Source: Nocardia wallacei (GTDB taxonomy: Bacteria; Actinomycetota; Actinomycetes; Mycobacteriales; Mycobacteriaceae). Taken from it: a DNA stretch of 35,193 bases. This document shows, in pieces, positions 1-7,225 of the stretch. The stretch spans positions 1 through 35,193 of the forward strand of contig NZ_JARWOP010000028.1 in assembly GCF_029868745.1 (NCBI RefSeq), written 5' to 3'. Numbering within the stretch: the stretch's first letter is position 1; each line of letters opens with the position of its first letter. The notes beneath the pieces were generated by a model, which was given only the letters and a program-made list of their open reading frames with translations, had not been told where the DNA came from and did no database searches. The translations under genes and the position numbers were made by a program.

Positions 1-85
1 GGGGGGGGGGGGGGGTGCCGGGCGCCCCCCCCGGCGCGCGCCGGGCGCGCGCCGGGGCGCGGCCCCCGGCCCCCCCCGGCGCGGC
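1..85. other. low-complexity contig end
   Basis: A run of 15 G followed by C/G-only blocks. It does not read like the coding sequence that follows and resembles sequencing or assembly noise at a contig edge. The far right end of the window has the same character. Confidence 0.7.
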
Positions 86-201
86 CGGTGCTGTATGTGG
101 CGCCGGTGCTAGCCGTGGTCGACACGCTGCTGCGCGACAACCATGGGCTGCCCCTGCTGCTCGGCTTGGCGCTGGGCTTCCTCTTCCGGTTTCGGGATTG
201 A
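1..201 (+). CDS. C-terminal fragment of an unidentified membrane protein
   Basis: The plus-strand frame ending at the TGA at 199-201 reads as an ordinary protein tail from about base 88: a hydrophobic stretch, a short polar turn (RDNHG), a second hydrophobic stretch (LLLGLALGF) and a basic end (FRFRD). That pattern fits the last two membrane segments of an integral membrane protein. Upstream of base 85 the frame is in low-complexity sequence that I do not trust, so the N-terminus is missing. The family cannot be named. It converges on the next gene, with about 146 bases between the two stops. Confidence 0.35.
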   Translation, partial: GGGGGCRAPPPARAGRAPGRGPRPPPARPVLYVAPVLAVVDTLLRDNHGLPLLLGLALGFLFRFRD

Positions 202-300
202 TTCCTGGCCGTCGGCATTCCGCGGCGCGCCGTCGGTTGCGGACTTGGGCGGCCCTGGTCGGGTGCATCCGGCCTGAACGGTCGCAATCGTGCGGGAGGT

Positions 301-313
301 GGCGAAATTCGCC
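301..313. terminator. possible bidirectional terminator palindrome
   Basis: A perfect 6-1-6 inverted repeat (GGCGAA-A-TTCGCC) lies between two convergent stop codons (201 on plus, 348 on minus). It is short and has no T-tract, so the assignment rests mainly on position. Confidence 0.25.
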
Positions 314-347
314 GCCCCGGTGCGGATTGTGTCCGCGTAGGCCGGGA

Positions 348-932
348 CTACTCCTCGTCGGCCGCGATGATCTCCAGGACGCGAAGGCGATTGGACGGGT
401 CGAGTAGGAGGGCGGCCGACCAGAGGTAGCCGGAGAGGCCCAGGGGTGGTTTGGTGAAAGCCGTTGCGGGAGTGAAGAGGTCGGAGACGCCGCGTTCGGG
501 GAGATAGCGGTAGGTCAGGGCGACCCATTCGTTGCCGCGGGCGTCGTAGATGACGGCGTTGGCCATTTCCTCGGCGGTGGGGCGATCGGGTAGACGGCCC
601 TCGAGCATGATGCGGCGCGTTTCGCCGGAGGCGGTTTCCTCGGGCGTGAATTCCTCGCAATACCCTTCGAAGACGAGTCCGAAGCCCCACAGCGGCATTC
701 CGGTGTGCTTGAGATGGGCGGCCCGGAGATGCACGGGATGCATCGCCGACTCGGTGGTCTCCTCGTTCTCCAGCGGTCCCGCGGTGACGGTCATCTCGCC
801 GCCCGCGTCGGCGGCGAATCCGAAGAACATCGGTGCCGAATCCCATTCTCGATGCTGGTCCAGCATCCAGTGCGTGAGGTCGCGGATCGCTTCGTCGTTC
901 GGGTAGTGGATGGTGACCGGGCCGGTCGTCAC
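348..932 (-). CDS. hypothetical protein, 194 aa
   Basis: I do not recognise a family. I chose the GTG at 932 because an AGGAAGG-type ribosome site lies about 13 bases upstream on the minus strand, and because the longer in-frame extension to 1013 is Arg/Pro-rich and unlike the body. The protein is acidic and soluble, with no signal peptide or membrane segment, and has several aromatic-rich stretches (e.g. MPLWGFGLVFEGYCEEF) suggesting a compact alpha/beta fold. It lies downstream of the XRE/DUF397 pair on the same strand, but a strong hairpin (968-998) separates them, so it is probably its own transcription unit or a read-through product. Confidence 0.75.
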   Translation of the reverse strand: MTTGPVTIHYPNDEAIRDLTHWMLDQHREWDSAPMFFGFAADAGGEMTVTAGPLENEETTESAMHPVHLRAAHLKHTGMPLWGFGLVFEGYCEEFTPEETASGETRRIMLEGRLPDRPTAEEMANAVIYDARGNEWVALTYRYLPERGVSDLFTPATAFTKPPLGLSGYLWSAALLLDPSNRLRVLEIIAADEE

Positions 933-967
933 GTCGGCGGGTGTCCTTCCTCGGCTCGTACGAGAAC

Positions 968-998
968 GGCCCTGCTCCACACGCGGTGGGGCAGGGCC
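968..998. terminator. stem-loop terminator after the DUF397 gene
   Basis: Arms GGCCCTGC (968-975) and GCAGGGCC (991-998) pair perfectly, with CCAC/GTGG continuing inside after a one-base mismatch. It lies about 60 bases past the DUF397 stop. There is no T-tract, as is common in high-GC actinobacteria. Confidence 0.55.
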
Positions 999-1059
999 GC
1001 CCAAAGGTCGCAACGAATTTACTTCGGCGGCTCCAACTTGCCGCCAGTGGTGGGCCGCG

Positions 1060-1260
1060 TCAGCCGAAAAGGCCTGTCGCCGTGCCCGCGACGAAGGCGT
1101 CCCACTCGGCGGGCGCGAAAATCAGGGCTGGCCCGCTCGGGTTCTTGGAGTCGCGGAGCCCGATATGGTCGCCGTCGAGGAATGCTACTTCTACGCAGTC
1201 CTGATTGGCTCCGCTACGGCTGCTCTTGAACCAGCGCGCATCAGATAGATCGACGTTCAC
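1060..1260 (-). CDS. DUF397 domain protein, 66 aa
   Basis: A small protein with the DUF397 signature: an N-terminal W-F-K-S-S-R-S-G motif, a central C-V-E-V-A-F stretch, then V/I-G-L-R-D-S-K-N-P-S-G-P and a final F-x-x-x-E-W-D-A-F-V. It spans nearly the whole domain. The start overlaps the stop of the upstream XRE gene by four bases (ATGA), implying translational coupling. DUF397 proteins typically follow a DUF5753-containing XRE regulator and belong to the BldB/WhiJ-like regulatory pairs of actinobacteria. A role as partner of the XRE protein is inferred from this pairing; the effector output is unknown. Confidence 0.92.
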   Translation of the reverse strand: MNVDLSDARWFKSSRSGANQDCVEVAFLDGDHIGLRDSKNPSGPALIFAPAEWDAFVAGTATGLFG

Positions 1261-2150
1261 GCCGCATACTCCCTTGCTGTTTTCCTGAGCAGATTCCTGC
1301 TTGCTTCTGGCGACAACGCTACACGCCCGAGCGCCTCGTACGCGGTGCGATAAGCCAGTACATCCTCCTGTTCTTCGAAGTACATCGCACCTCGGTAGCC
1401 CTCGACATAGACCACTGAAGGCTCGATCCGACGCCCGTCCGGGCCGGTCGGGAAGTCGAGCACCGTGAAGGGGCCGGTCAGCTCACCCAGCGGGATGCCC
1501 GCTGAGAAGGGCAAGATGCGGACCGTGACATTGGACCGCGTGCTCATATTGGCGAGATGCCGCAACTGGGCGGCCATGATCTTCCGATCACCGACCGTCC
1601 GATGCAGTGCCGATTCGGCGAGTAGGACGTCAATGACGGCCGGATGAGACTTGCGGGTGATCAGGATCTGTCGCCGCATCCGCATCTCGACGCGGCGAGC
1701 AATCTCGGTGTCGGATTCGTCCGGATGGCCGATTCGGTTCAATGTCTGTGCGTAACTGGGGGTCTGAAGCAGTCCGGGCACCAGCTCTTGATAAGAGCTC
1801 AACGAAGCCGCCGCCGACTCCAAACCCATGTAGACGTCGAAACTGGCTGGAATCAAATCCCCGTACTGGTGATACCAACTCTTCGAACTACCCTGCTGTG
1901 CCAGTCCTTTCAATGCTTCCGTGGTCGTCTCGTCCGCCCCGACGACTCGGCAGATCTCCTCGACGTCACACAGTCGGATGCGCTCGTTCGTCCCGGCCTC
2001 CAGACGCTGCACCGAGGACGCGCCCCGCTGGACGAGCCGGGCTACCTCGGCGATGGTCATACCGGCTTGCTGTCGTAGATCGCGCAAGTAGCGCCCGAGT
2101 TGGCGCCGGGGGACTGTGGAGCCGGATGTGCTGGAGCTGTTCTCGGTCAT
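1257..2150 (-). CDS. XRE-family regulator with DUF5753 domain
   Basis: 297 aa. Residues ~16-70 form a helix-turn-helix (LGRYLRDLRQQAGMTIAEVA, then a recognition-helix region ending SSVQRLEAG). The remainder matches the DUF5753 ligand/partner domain: a WYHQYGDLIP entry motif, a central Y-Q-x-x-x-V-P-G-L-L-Q-T-P-x-Y-A motif, and a later ILPFSAG segment. Length is normal for the family. It overlaps the DUF397 gene by four bases. These WhiJ-like regulators usually control neighbouring small genes or development in Streptomyces and Nocardia; the target here is not evident. ATG at 2150 is chosen because GAGGGT-type sequence lies just upstream. Confidence 0.93.
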   Translation of the reverse strand: MTENSSSTSGSTVPRRQLGRYLRDLRQQAGMTIAEVARLVQRGASSVQRLEAGTNERIRLCDVEEICRVVGADETTTEALKGLAQQGSSKSWYHQYGDLIPASFDVYMGLESAAASLSSYQELVPGLLQTPSYAQTLNRIGHPDESDTEIARRVEMRMRRQILITRKSHPAVIDVLLAESALHRTVGDRKIMAAQLRHLANMSTRSNVTVRILPFSAGIPLGELTGPFTVLDFPTGPDGRRIEPSVVYVEGYRGAMYFEEQEDVLAYRTAYEALGRVALSPEASRNLLRKTAREYAA

Positions 2151-2550
2151 CGACCCTCCTGCTCTGGATGAGTGGAGCTCAGGTTTCGGGTGTCACCGCG
2201 GGGAATCTCGGATATTTTTTCCGTCGTTCTCGGACCCCACCCTGGCGAAATAGCTCGCTTCGAGTGAATTCCCCGCAAAACCAAATGGTGCGGCCGCCTC
2301 TGAGCTGTGCTGGCGAGCGTGCTCGAGGGGATCCGCGCAGAGGATTCGATTCCCGAACCCCCCTACTCCTTGGGGCCGGGCGCCCAGACCGACGACGAAC
2401 CGAGGAACCCGATGAATCAGCCGACTCGACCAGTTGCTGAGACACCCGGCGGAACGCCGAACAGGAGGACCAGACCACCGTACGCCGAAAATCGCTGGTG
2501 CACAGGAAAACCGGTCTCTACAGTCGAACGAGTACAGCGAATACGAGGTG
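2151..2550. other. 400-base intergenic region, no gene seen
   Basis: This lies between the divergently oriented XRE gene and the Y RNA. Short frames exist on both strands but have no family signature and Arg/Pro-rich shadow composition. It should contain the XRE promoter and the Y RNA/Ro60 promoter. I could not place either with confidence. Confidence 0.5.
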
Positions 2551-2568
2551 GCGGGCCGGAGCGGATCG

Positions 2569-2679
2569 GTTATCGGAACGGGTTACCCATGAGGTAGTTG
2601 CGGGTTCGAGTCCCGCCGGAAGGCAATGCCTTTCGTGGTCGAATTGGTAGAGACGCACGTCTAACCCGGTTCGGACAAC
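2569..2679 (+). ncRNA. yrlA: candidate bacterial Y RNA with permuted tRNA-like module
   Basis: Folding by eye gives three parts. (1) A long closing stem pairs 2569-2585 with 2662-2679 (GGGTTA against TAACCC at the inner end), with one bulged G and two mismatches. (2) A T-arm at 2600-2616 has a 5-bp stem and the canonical loop TTCGAGT. It is followed at once by an 8-bp acceptor-like hairpin (2617-2624 with 2628-2635) closed by the loop AAT where a tRNA would have its free ends. (3) After the two linker bases TG comes a D-arm (2638-2654) with stem GTC/GAC and GG at 2646-2647. The order is thus T-arm, acceptor, D-arm, with the long stem where the anticodon stem would be. Bacterial Y RNAs are known to combine a Ro60-binding stem with a tRNA-like module and to sit beside the Ro60 gene, which starts 48 bases downstream. 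An ordinary tRNA does not fit. Confidence 0.78.
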
Positions 2680-2727
2680 ATGCCCGCCCCTCGCTGTGCA
2701 CGCCCCGAGGTAGGAAACGAGGTCGAC

Positions 2728-3255
2728 ATGGATGCGCTGCGGGGGATCCACCTGCGTGCTACCGCGCAGTCGGTTCCGGCCGATCCACGTCAGGTCCGCA
2801 ACGAGGCCGGTGGCTTCGCCTTCGAGGTGACGCCGGAGGTCAGGCTGCGTCGATTCCTACTGCTCGGGACCGATGGCGGCACCTATTACGTTGGCGCGCA
2901 GGAGCTTACGAAGGATAACGCGGAGGTGGTGCTGGAGTTCGCGCGCCACCGCACCGCGGACCTGGTGGCCGAGGTGGTCGCGATATCGACCGCCGGTCGC
3001 GCGCCGCGGCAGCATCCGGCGTTGTTCGCGCTGGCGGCCGCGGCCTCCCTCGGTGACGAGGAGGGCCGTCGCACCGCGCTCGCCGCGCTGCCGCTCGTCG
3101 CCCGGACCGGGACACACCTGTTCCTGTTCGCCCGATACAGCGAGCAGTTCCGTGGCTGGGGGCGGGGATTGCGTCGCGCGGTGGGGGATTGGTACCTGGA
3201 CAAGCCCGTCGGGGCGTTGGCCTATCAGGTCGTGAAGTACCGGAGCAGAAGCTAG
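2728..3255 (+). CDS. rsr: Ro60/TROVE protein, N-terminal part (split gene)
   Basis: 175 aa from ATG 2728, which has a GAGG ribosome site five bases upstream. It matches the N-terminal HEAT-like half of the TROVE ring: N-E-A-G-G-F-A-F-E-V, RRFLLLGTDGGTYYVGAQEL, L-x-K-D-N-A, GRAPRQHPALFALAAAASLG, ARTGTHLFLFARYSEQFRGW and finally LAYQVVKYR. In intact family members that last motif continues directly into a W-T/S-H-R-D-L-L-R-L motif. Here the frame stops with TAG at 3253-3255, and the continuation appears in another frame from 3300. Ro60 proteins bind Y RNA and misfolded or structured RNAs through this ring. I infer that this and the next frame encode one Ro60 as two chains, or that the gene is disrupted. 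Confidence 0.85.
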   Translation: MDALRGIHLRATAQSVPADPRQVRNEAGGFAFEVTPEVRLRRFLLLGTDGGTYYVGAQELTKDNAEVVLEFARHRTADLVAEVVAISTAGRAPRQHPALFALAAAASLGDEEGRRTALAALPLVARTGTHLFLFARYSEQFRGWGRGLRRAVGDWYLDKPVGALAYQVVKYRSRS

Positions 3256-3272
3256 CTCACCATACGAAGATC

Positions 3273-3278
3273 GGAGGA
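3273..3278 (+). promoter_or_regulatory. ribosome binding site for the second Ro60 chain
   Basis: GGAGGA lies between the TAG of the first Ro60 frame and the ATG at 3282, three to four bases from the start codon. Spacing is short but usable. It is the main sign that the C-terminal half is translated on its own. Confidence 0.5.
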
Positions 3279-3281
3279 TCC

Positions 3282-4379
3282 ATGGGTACGGCAAACGCGT
3301 GGACCCACCGGGATCTGCTGCGCCTGTCGCATCCGAGGACGTCGGACCCGCAGCGGAAGGCGCTGTTCGAGTGGATAGTCCGCGGAACACCGCCGCCCGG
3401 TGATTGCTCCGGCCTGCGTCTGGTGGAGGGTTTCCAGCGCGCGCGGTCTGCGCCGGTACGGGAGATCCCGGGGCTGGTGCGCGAGTACGGCTTGTCGTGG
3501 GAGATGCTGCCTGACGCCGCGCTCGATGCGGTGGCGGTGTGGGAAGCGCTGTTGGACAACGGTATTCCGCAGACCGCGCTGCTGCGCCAGCTGCCGCGCC
3601 TGACTCGCCTCGGCCTGCTCGCACCGCTGGGTTCCTACACCGGGAAGGTGGCGGGGCAGCTGGCCGATCCGGAGCGGCTGCGGCAGGGACGGATTCACCC
3701 GATCAATGTGCTCGTCGCGCTCCGCACCTACGCGTCCGGGCGATCGGCGCGCGGGGCAGCCGCGTGGGAGCCGTCCCGGCCGATCGTGGTTGCCCTGGAC
3801 GCGGCGTTCTACGCGGCGTTCGGCGCCGTGGCGGCCACGGGGAAGCGGCACCTGCTGGCCCTGGATGTGTCGGGGTCGATGACCGCGGCGATTTCGGGTC
3901 TGTCGTTGACCGCCCGGGAGGCGTCGGCGGCACTGGCGCTGGTGACGGCAAACGTCGAATCCTCGTGCGAGATCGTGGGATTCACGTCGAGCCGAAGCGG
4001 GCGGGGTTTCGACACCGCGCTGCGGCCGCTGTCGATCAGCCCGCGCCAGCGCCTGGACGACGCGATCCGAGCGGTGAGCAACCTGCCGTTCGGTGGCACG
4101 GACTGCTCGCTCCCGATGCTGTACGCGCTGGAGCGCAAGCTGCACGTCGACGTCTTCGCCGTATACACGGACTCGGAGACGTGGGCGGGCCGCATCCACC
4201 CGCACCAGGCCCTTCAGCGCTACCGCCGGGAAGTCAACCCCGCCGCGAAGCTGGTGGTCCTGGGGATGACCGCGACCCGCCTCACCATCGCCGACCCCTC
4301 CGACGCCGGAATGCTCGACATCGCCGGCTTCGACTCCGCGGTCCCGACTCTCCTGTCGGACTTCGCGATCGGGATGTGA
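3282..4379 (+). CDS. rsr: Ro60/TROVE protein, C-terminal part with vWA domain (split gene)
   Basis: 365 aa. It opens almost at once with W-T-H-R-D-L-L-R-L-S-H-P (residues 7-18), the mid-ring TROVE motif, and continues through IPQTALLRQLPRLTRLGLLA and IHPINVLVALRTYASGRSAR. The von Willebrand A domain starts at ~188. Its MIDAS is intact: D195-V-S197-G-S199, Thr in GGTDC (~273) and Asp in YTD (~297). It ends in a typical family C-terminus (G-M-L-D-I-A-G-F-D). Together the two chains total 540 aa, a normal full Ro60 length. An upstream in-frame start at 3189 overlaps the first chain and is not conserved-looking, so ATG 3282 is preferred. It is convergent with the flavoprotein operon, with 25 bases between the two frames. 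Confidence 0.88.
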   Translation: MGTANAWTHRDLLRLSHPRTSDPQRKALFEWIVRGTPPPGDCSGLRLVEGFQRARSAPVREIPGLVREYGLSWEMLPDAALDAVAVWEALLDNGIPQTALLRQLPRLTRLGLLAPLGSYTGKVAGQLADPERLRQGRIHPINVLVALRTYASGRSARGAAAWEPSRPIVVALDAAFYAAFGAVAATGKRHLLALDVSGSMTAAISGLSLTAREASAALALVTANVESSCEIVGFTSSRSGRGFDTALRPLSISPRQRLDDAIRAVSNLPFGGTDCSLPMLYALERKLHVDVFAVYTDSETWAGRIHPHQALQRYRREVNPAAKLVVLGMTATRLTIADPSDAGMLDIAGFDSAVPTLLSDFAIGM

Positions 4380-4404
4380 GGCGCTCGCGAGGGCCGCTTC
4401 CTTG

Positions 4405-7200
4405 TCAGTCGAGGATTCGGCGGGCGTAGGCGCGGACGTCGGCGTCGGTGTCGGAGAGGGCGGGGGCGAGGGCTTCGCGGGCCTGGGGGTGGGTGGGCCA
4501 GGTGCTCAGGGTGAGGACGGCGGCCTTGCGGACGTCGGGGTGGGGGTCGGTGAGGGCGGGGGCGAGGGCTTCGGCGGCGGCCTCGGGGGCGCGGCCTGCC
4601 CAGCCGCGGGCCGCGCCCTCGCGGACCTGCCAGGCCGAATCGCTCAGTGCGGCAATGAGAGTGGCGGTGTCGTCGTCGCCGCCCAGTGCCGCGAGGGCGG
4701 ACAGTGCCGCGGCGCGGACCAGGGGGTCGCGGTCGGCGGTGAGGGCGCGCACGGTGTCCGAACCGCCCAGGCCGACCGTGGCGAGGCCCTTGGCGGCCGC
4801 GATACGCACCTCGCGGTTCTCGTCGTGCGCCGCGGTGGTCAGGGCGGGCCAGTCGTCCAGCGACACCAGTGCGTGCACGCCCTCGATCCGCACCCGGTAG
4901 TCGGGGTCGACCACCGCCTTGCCGAACAGGTCCGGATCGCCGGACCGCAGCGCGCGCAGCAGATCGATCACGGCGGCCCGCACCAGGGGATCGGCCGAGT
5001 CCACGAACGCCGCCAGCCCATTTCCGGCCGGCCGGGTGTCCTCGCTTGTCCGCACCGCAGCCGGTCGAGAGCTGTCTGTCGAATCTGTGGTGGGGCGGTC
5101 GGCCTGATCTCGAGCGGGTTGCCGGCCGCTGGTAGGGAGGATCTCGACCAGTTCGCGCAGGCCGGAGATCGCTGCCGCGCGTACCGTCGCCTCGGGGTCG
5201 CCGAGGGCCGCGATCAAGTGGTCGGCGAAGCCGTCGGGTGTCTCCTCGGTGAGTACCGAGAGGGCGGTGGCACGCACCTGCGGTTCTGGATCGGTCAGGT
5301 AGGGAGCCAGGTCCTCGACCGCGGGGGCGTCCAGCGCGAGCAGCCCGGCAATGCGCGGCGCCGCAGCATCTTTCGTGTCGGCTGCCGACCAGTCTTCGGC
5401 GCGTTGGGCCGCCCGCGCCGTAGCCGTGTGAACCTGCGGCGGCCCGGTCACGATCGCCGGTTGAGCCACCGACTCGACGGCATCCGTGGACGGCACCGTC
5501 TCGAATTCCGGCACCGGCACGAAATACGGTGCGACGGGCCGCTTCAGGAATTCCATCCCATCGGCGCCCTTGCGCAGATTGAGGTGGTAGCGCCACTCCG
5601 TGTCGTCGCGCTGGGGCAGGTCGGCACGCTCGTGGTACAGGCCCCAGCGTGATTCGGTGCGGGTCAGGGAGGACCGGGCCGCCATTTCCGCGCAGTCGCG
5701 GATGAAGGACACCTCGGCGCAGCGCATCAGCTCGTGCGGTGTGGTGGCGCCCATTTCGGCGAGGTCGCGGTGCATGCGCTCGAAGGTCTCCACGGCCAGT
5801 GACAGCTTGGTCGCCGTCTTCGGCGGCGCGACATAGTCGTTGACGAAGCGCCGCAGTTTGTACTCCACCTGAGGTTGCGGCGGGCCGTCCGGGCTGCGTA
5901 GCGGCCGGTAGACCAGTTCGTGCGCGTCCGCGAGCTGGTCGGCCGGAAGTTCCTGCGGAGCAGGCAGATCGGCGAGGGTGGAGGCGGCGTGCTCCCCGGC
6001 CAGATCGCCGTAGACGAACGCCCCGATCATGTAGTTGTGCGGCACGCAGGCGAGGTCGCCCGCCGCGTACAGGCCGGGCACCGTCGTGCGAGCGTGCTCG
6101 TCCACCCACACGCCGGACGCCGAATGCCCACTGCACAAACCGATTTCGGAGATGTGCATCTCGATGTCGTGGGTGCGGTAATCGTGTCCGCGGTTGGCGT
6201 GGAAGGTACCTCGGGTCGGCCGCTCGGTGGTGTGCAGAATCCCCTCGAGCGCGGTCAGCGTCTCGTCCGGCAGATGGGTCACCTTCAGATAGATGGGCCC
6301 CCTGGCTGATTCGATCTCGCGCTTCACCTCGGCCATCATCTGCCCGGACCAGTAATCCGAATCGACGAACCGCTCGCCCTGCGCGTTGACCTGATAGCCG
6401 CCGAACGGGTTGGCCACGTAGGCGCACGCCGGACCGTTGTAATCCTTGATCAACGGATTGATCTGGAAGCACTCGATGCCCGACAGCTCCGCGCCGGCGT
6501 GATAGGCCATGGCGTAACCGTCGCCCGCGTTCGTCGGATTCTCGTAGGTGCCGTAGAGATATCCGGACGCGGGCAGGCCGAGCCGTCCGCAGGCCCCGGT
6601 CGCCAGAATGACCGCCTTCGCGCCGACGGCCACGAACTCGCCGGTGCGCGTGTGCAATGCGGCCGCGCCGACCGCGCGGCCACCGTCGGTGAGCACCCGC
6701 ACCGGCATGAGCCGGTTCTCGATGCGGATGCGCTCACGCATCTTCCGTTGCCGTAGAACGCGATACAGCGCCTTCTTCACATCCTTGCCCTCGGGCATCG
6801 GCAGCACGTACGACCCGGACCGATGCACCCGGCGCACCGCGTACTCGCCGTAGGCGTCCTTCTCGAACTTCACCCCGTACCGCTCCAGCCGCTGCACCAT
6901 CGCGAAGCCACGGGTCGCGGTCTGATACACGGTGCGCTGGTTGACGATTCCGTCGTTGGCGCGGGTGATCTCGGCGACGTAGTCCTCCGGCTCGGCCTTG
7001 CCCGGGATGACGGCGTTGTTGACCCCGTCCATGCCCATCGCCAGCGCACCGGAGTGCCGCACGTGCGCCTTCTCCAGCAGCAGGACGTTCGCGCCGTGCT
7101 CGGCGGCGGTCAGCGCGGCCATGGTGCCGGCCGTGCCGCCGCCGATCACCAGCACATCGCAGTCGACGCGGGTGGTCTCGGACAGGTCGGGGATATTCAT
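4405..7200 (-). CDS. AprA/fumarate-reductase-like flavoprotein fused to HEAT repeats
   Basis: 931 aa. Residues ~1-590 are an FAD-dependent oxidoreductase of the fumarate reductase/succinate dehydrogenase/APS reductase alpha family: dinucleotide motif C-D-V-L-V-I-G-G-G-T-A-G (14-25), L-L-E-K-A-H-V-R-H-S-G-A (41-52), a second FAD motif V-P-G-L-Y-A-A-G-D-L-A near 390, and a C-terminal capping region rich in Arg/Glu. The HSGA...G-M-D-G-V-N-N region and PEDYV motif look closer to APS-reductase-type AprA than to SdhA. After a variable linker, ~615-931 is a run of HEAT/PBS-lyase-like repeats (D-P-x-x-x-V-R-x-x-A), about nine units with one acidic low-complexity insert. I start at ATG 7200 (GGAG upstream) rather than the frame opening at 7407, which overlaps the ATPase gene. 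It is last in a six-gene operon, with a 25-base gap. The substrate is unknown; sulfur chemistry is an inference. Confidence 0.85.
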   Translation of the reverse strand: MNIPDLSETTRVDCDVLVIGGGTAGTMAALTAAEHGANVLLLEKAHVRHSGALAMGMDGVNNAVIPGKAEPEDYVAEITRANDGIVNQRTVYQTATRGFAMVQRLERYGVKFEKDAYGEYAVRRVHRSGSYVLPMPEGKDVKKALYRVLRQRKMRERIRIENRLMPVRVLTDGGRAVGAAALHTRTGEFVAVGAKAVILATGACGRLGLPASGYLYGTYENPTNAGDGYAMAYHAGAELSGIECFQINPLIKDYNGPACAYVANPFGGYQVNAQGERFVDSDYWSGQMMAEVKREIESARGPIYLKVTHLPDETLTALEGILHTTERPTRGTFHANRGHDYRTHDIEMHISEIGLCSGHSASGVWVDEHARTTVPGLYAAGDLACVPHNYMIGAFVYGDLAGEHAASTLADLPAPQELPADQLADAHELVYRPLRSPDGPPQPQVEYKLRRFVNDYVAPPKTATKLSLAVETFERMHRDLAEMGATTPHELMRCAEVSFIRDCAEMAARSSLTRTESRWGLYHERADLPQRDDTEWRYHLNLRKGADGMEFLKRPVAPYFVPVPEFETVPSTDAVESVAQPAIVTGPPQVHTATARAAQRAEDWSAADTKDAAAPRIAGLLALDAPAVEDLAPYLTDPEPQVRATALSVLTEETPDGFADHLIAALGDPEATVRAAAISGLRELVEILPTSGRQPARDQADRPTTDSTDSSRPAAVRTSEDTRPAGNGLAAFVDSADPLVRAAVIDLLRALRSGDPDLFGKAVVDPDYRVRIEGVHALVSLDDWPALTTAAHDENREVRIAAAKGLATVGLGGSDTVRALTADRDPLVRAAALSALAALGGDDDTATLIAALSDSAWQVREGAARGWAGRAPEAAAEALAPALTDPHPDVRKAAVLTLSTWPTHPQAREALAPALSDTDADVRAYARRILD

Positions 7201-7225
7201 CAGCACATGCTCCGGAGAGAAGGGA

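Noticed and set aside
15..407. 130-aa plus-strand frame at the left edge
   Set aside because: It starts in poly-G noise and runs antisense into the hypothetical gene; composition is Ala/Arg/Pro-rich.
2179..2478. 99-aa minus-strand frame in the XRE/Y RNA gap
   Set aside because: Arg/Ser/Pro-rich, no motif, no ribosome site; looks like chance coding in GC-rich DNA.
2560..2680. One or two ordinary tRNA genes
   Set aside because: T-arm and D-arm signatures are present, but the T-arm comes first, the acceptor stem is closed by a 3-base loop, and there is no anticodon arm. The Y RNA reading explains all pairs.
2518..2751. Minus-strand 77-aa frame containing L-P-A-G-L-E-P-A-T-T
   Set aside because: That peptide is the usual false translation antisense to a tRNA-like T-arm; it overlaps the Y RNA and the Ro60 start.
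3189..3281. -1 frameshift joining the two Ro60 frames
   Set aside because: No clear slippery heptamer or downstream structure was found before the TAG, and the joined product would carry a 15-20 residue insert. Independent initiation at 3282 is simpler, though not proven.
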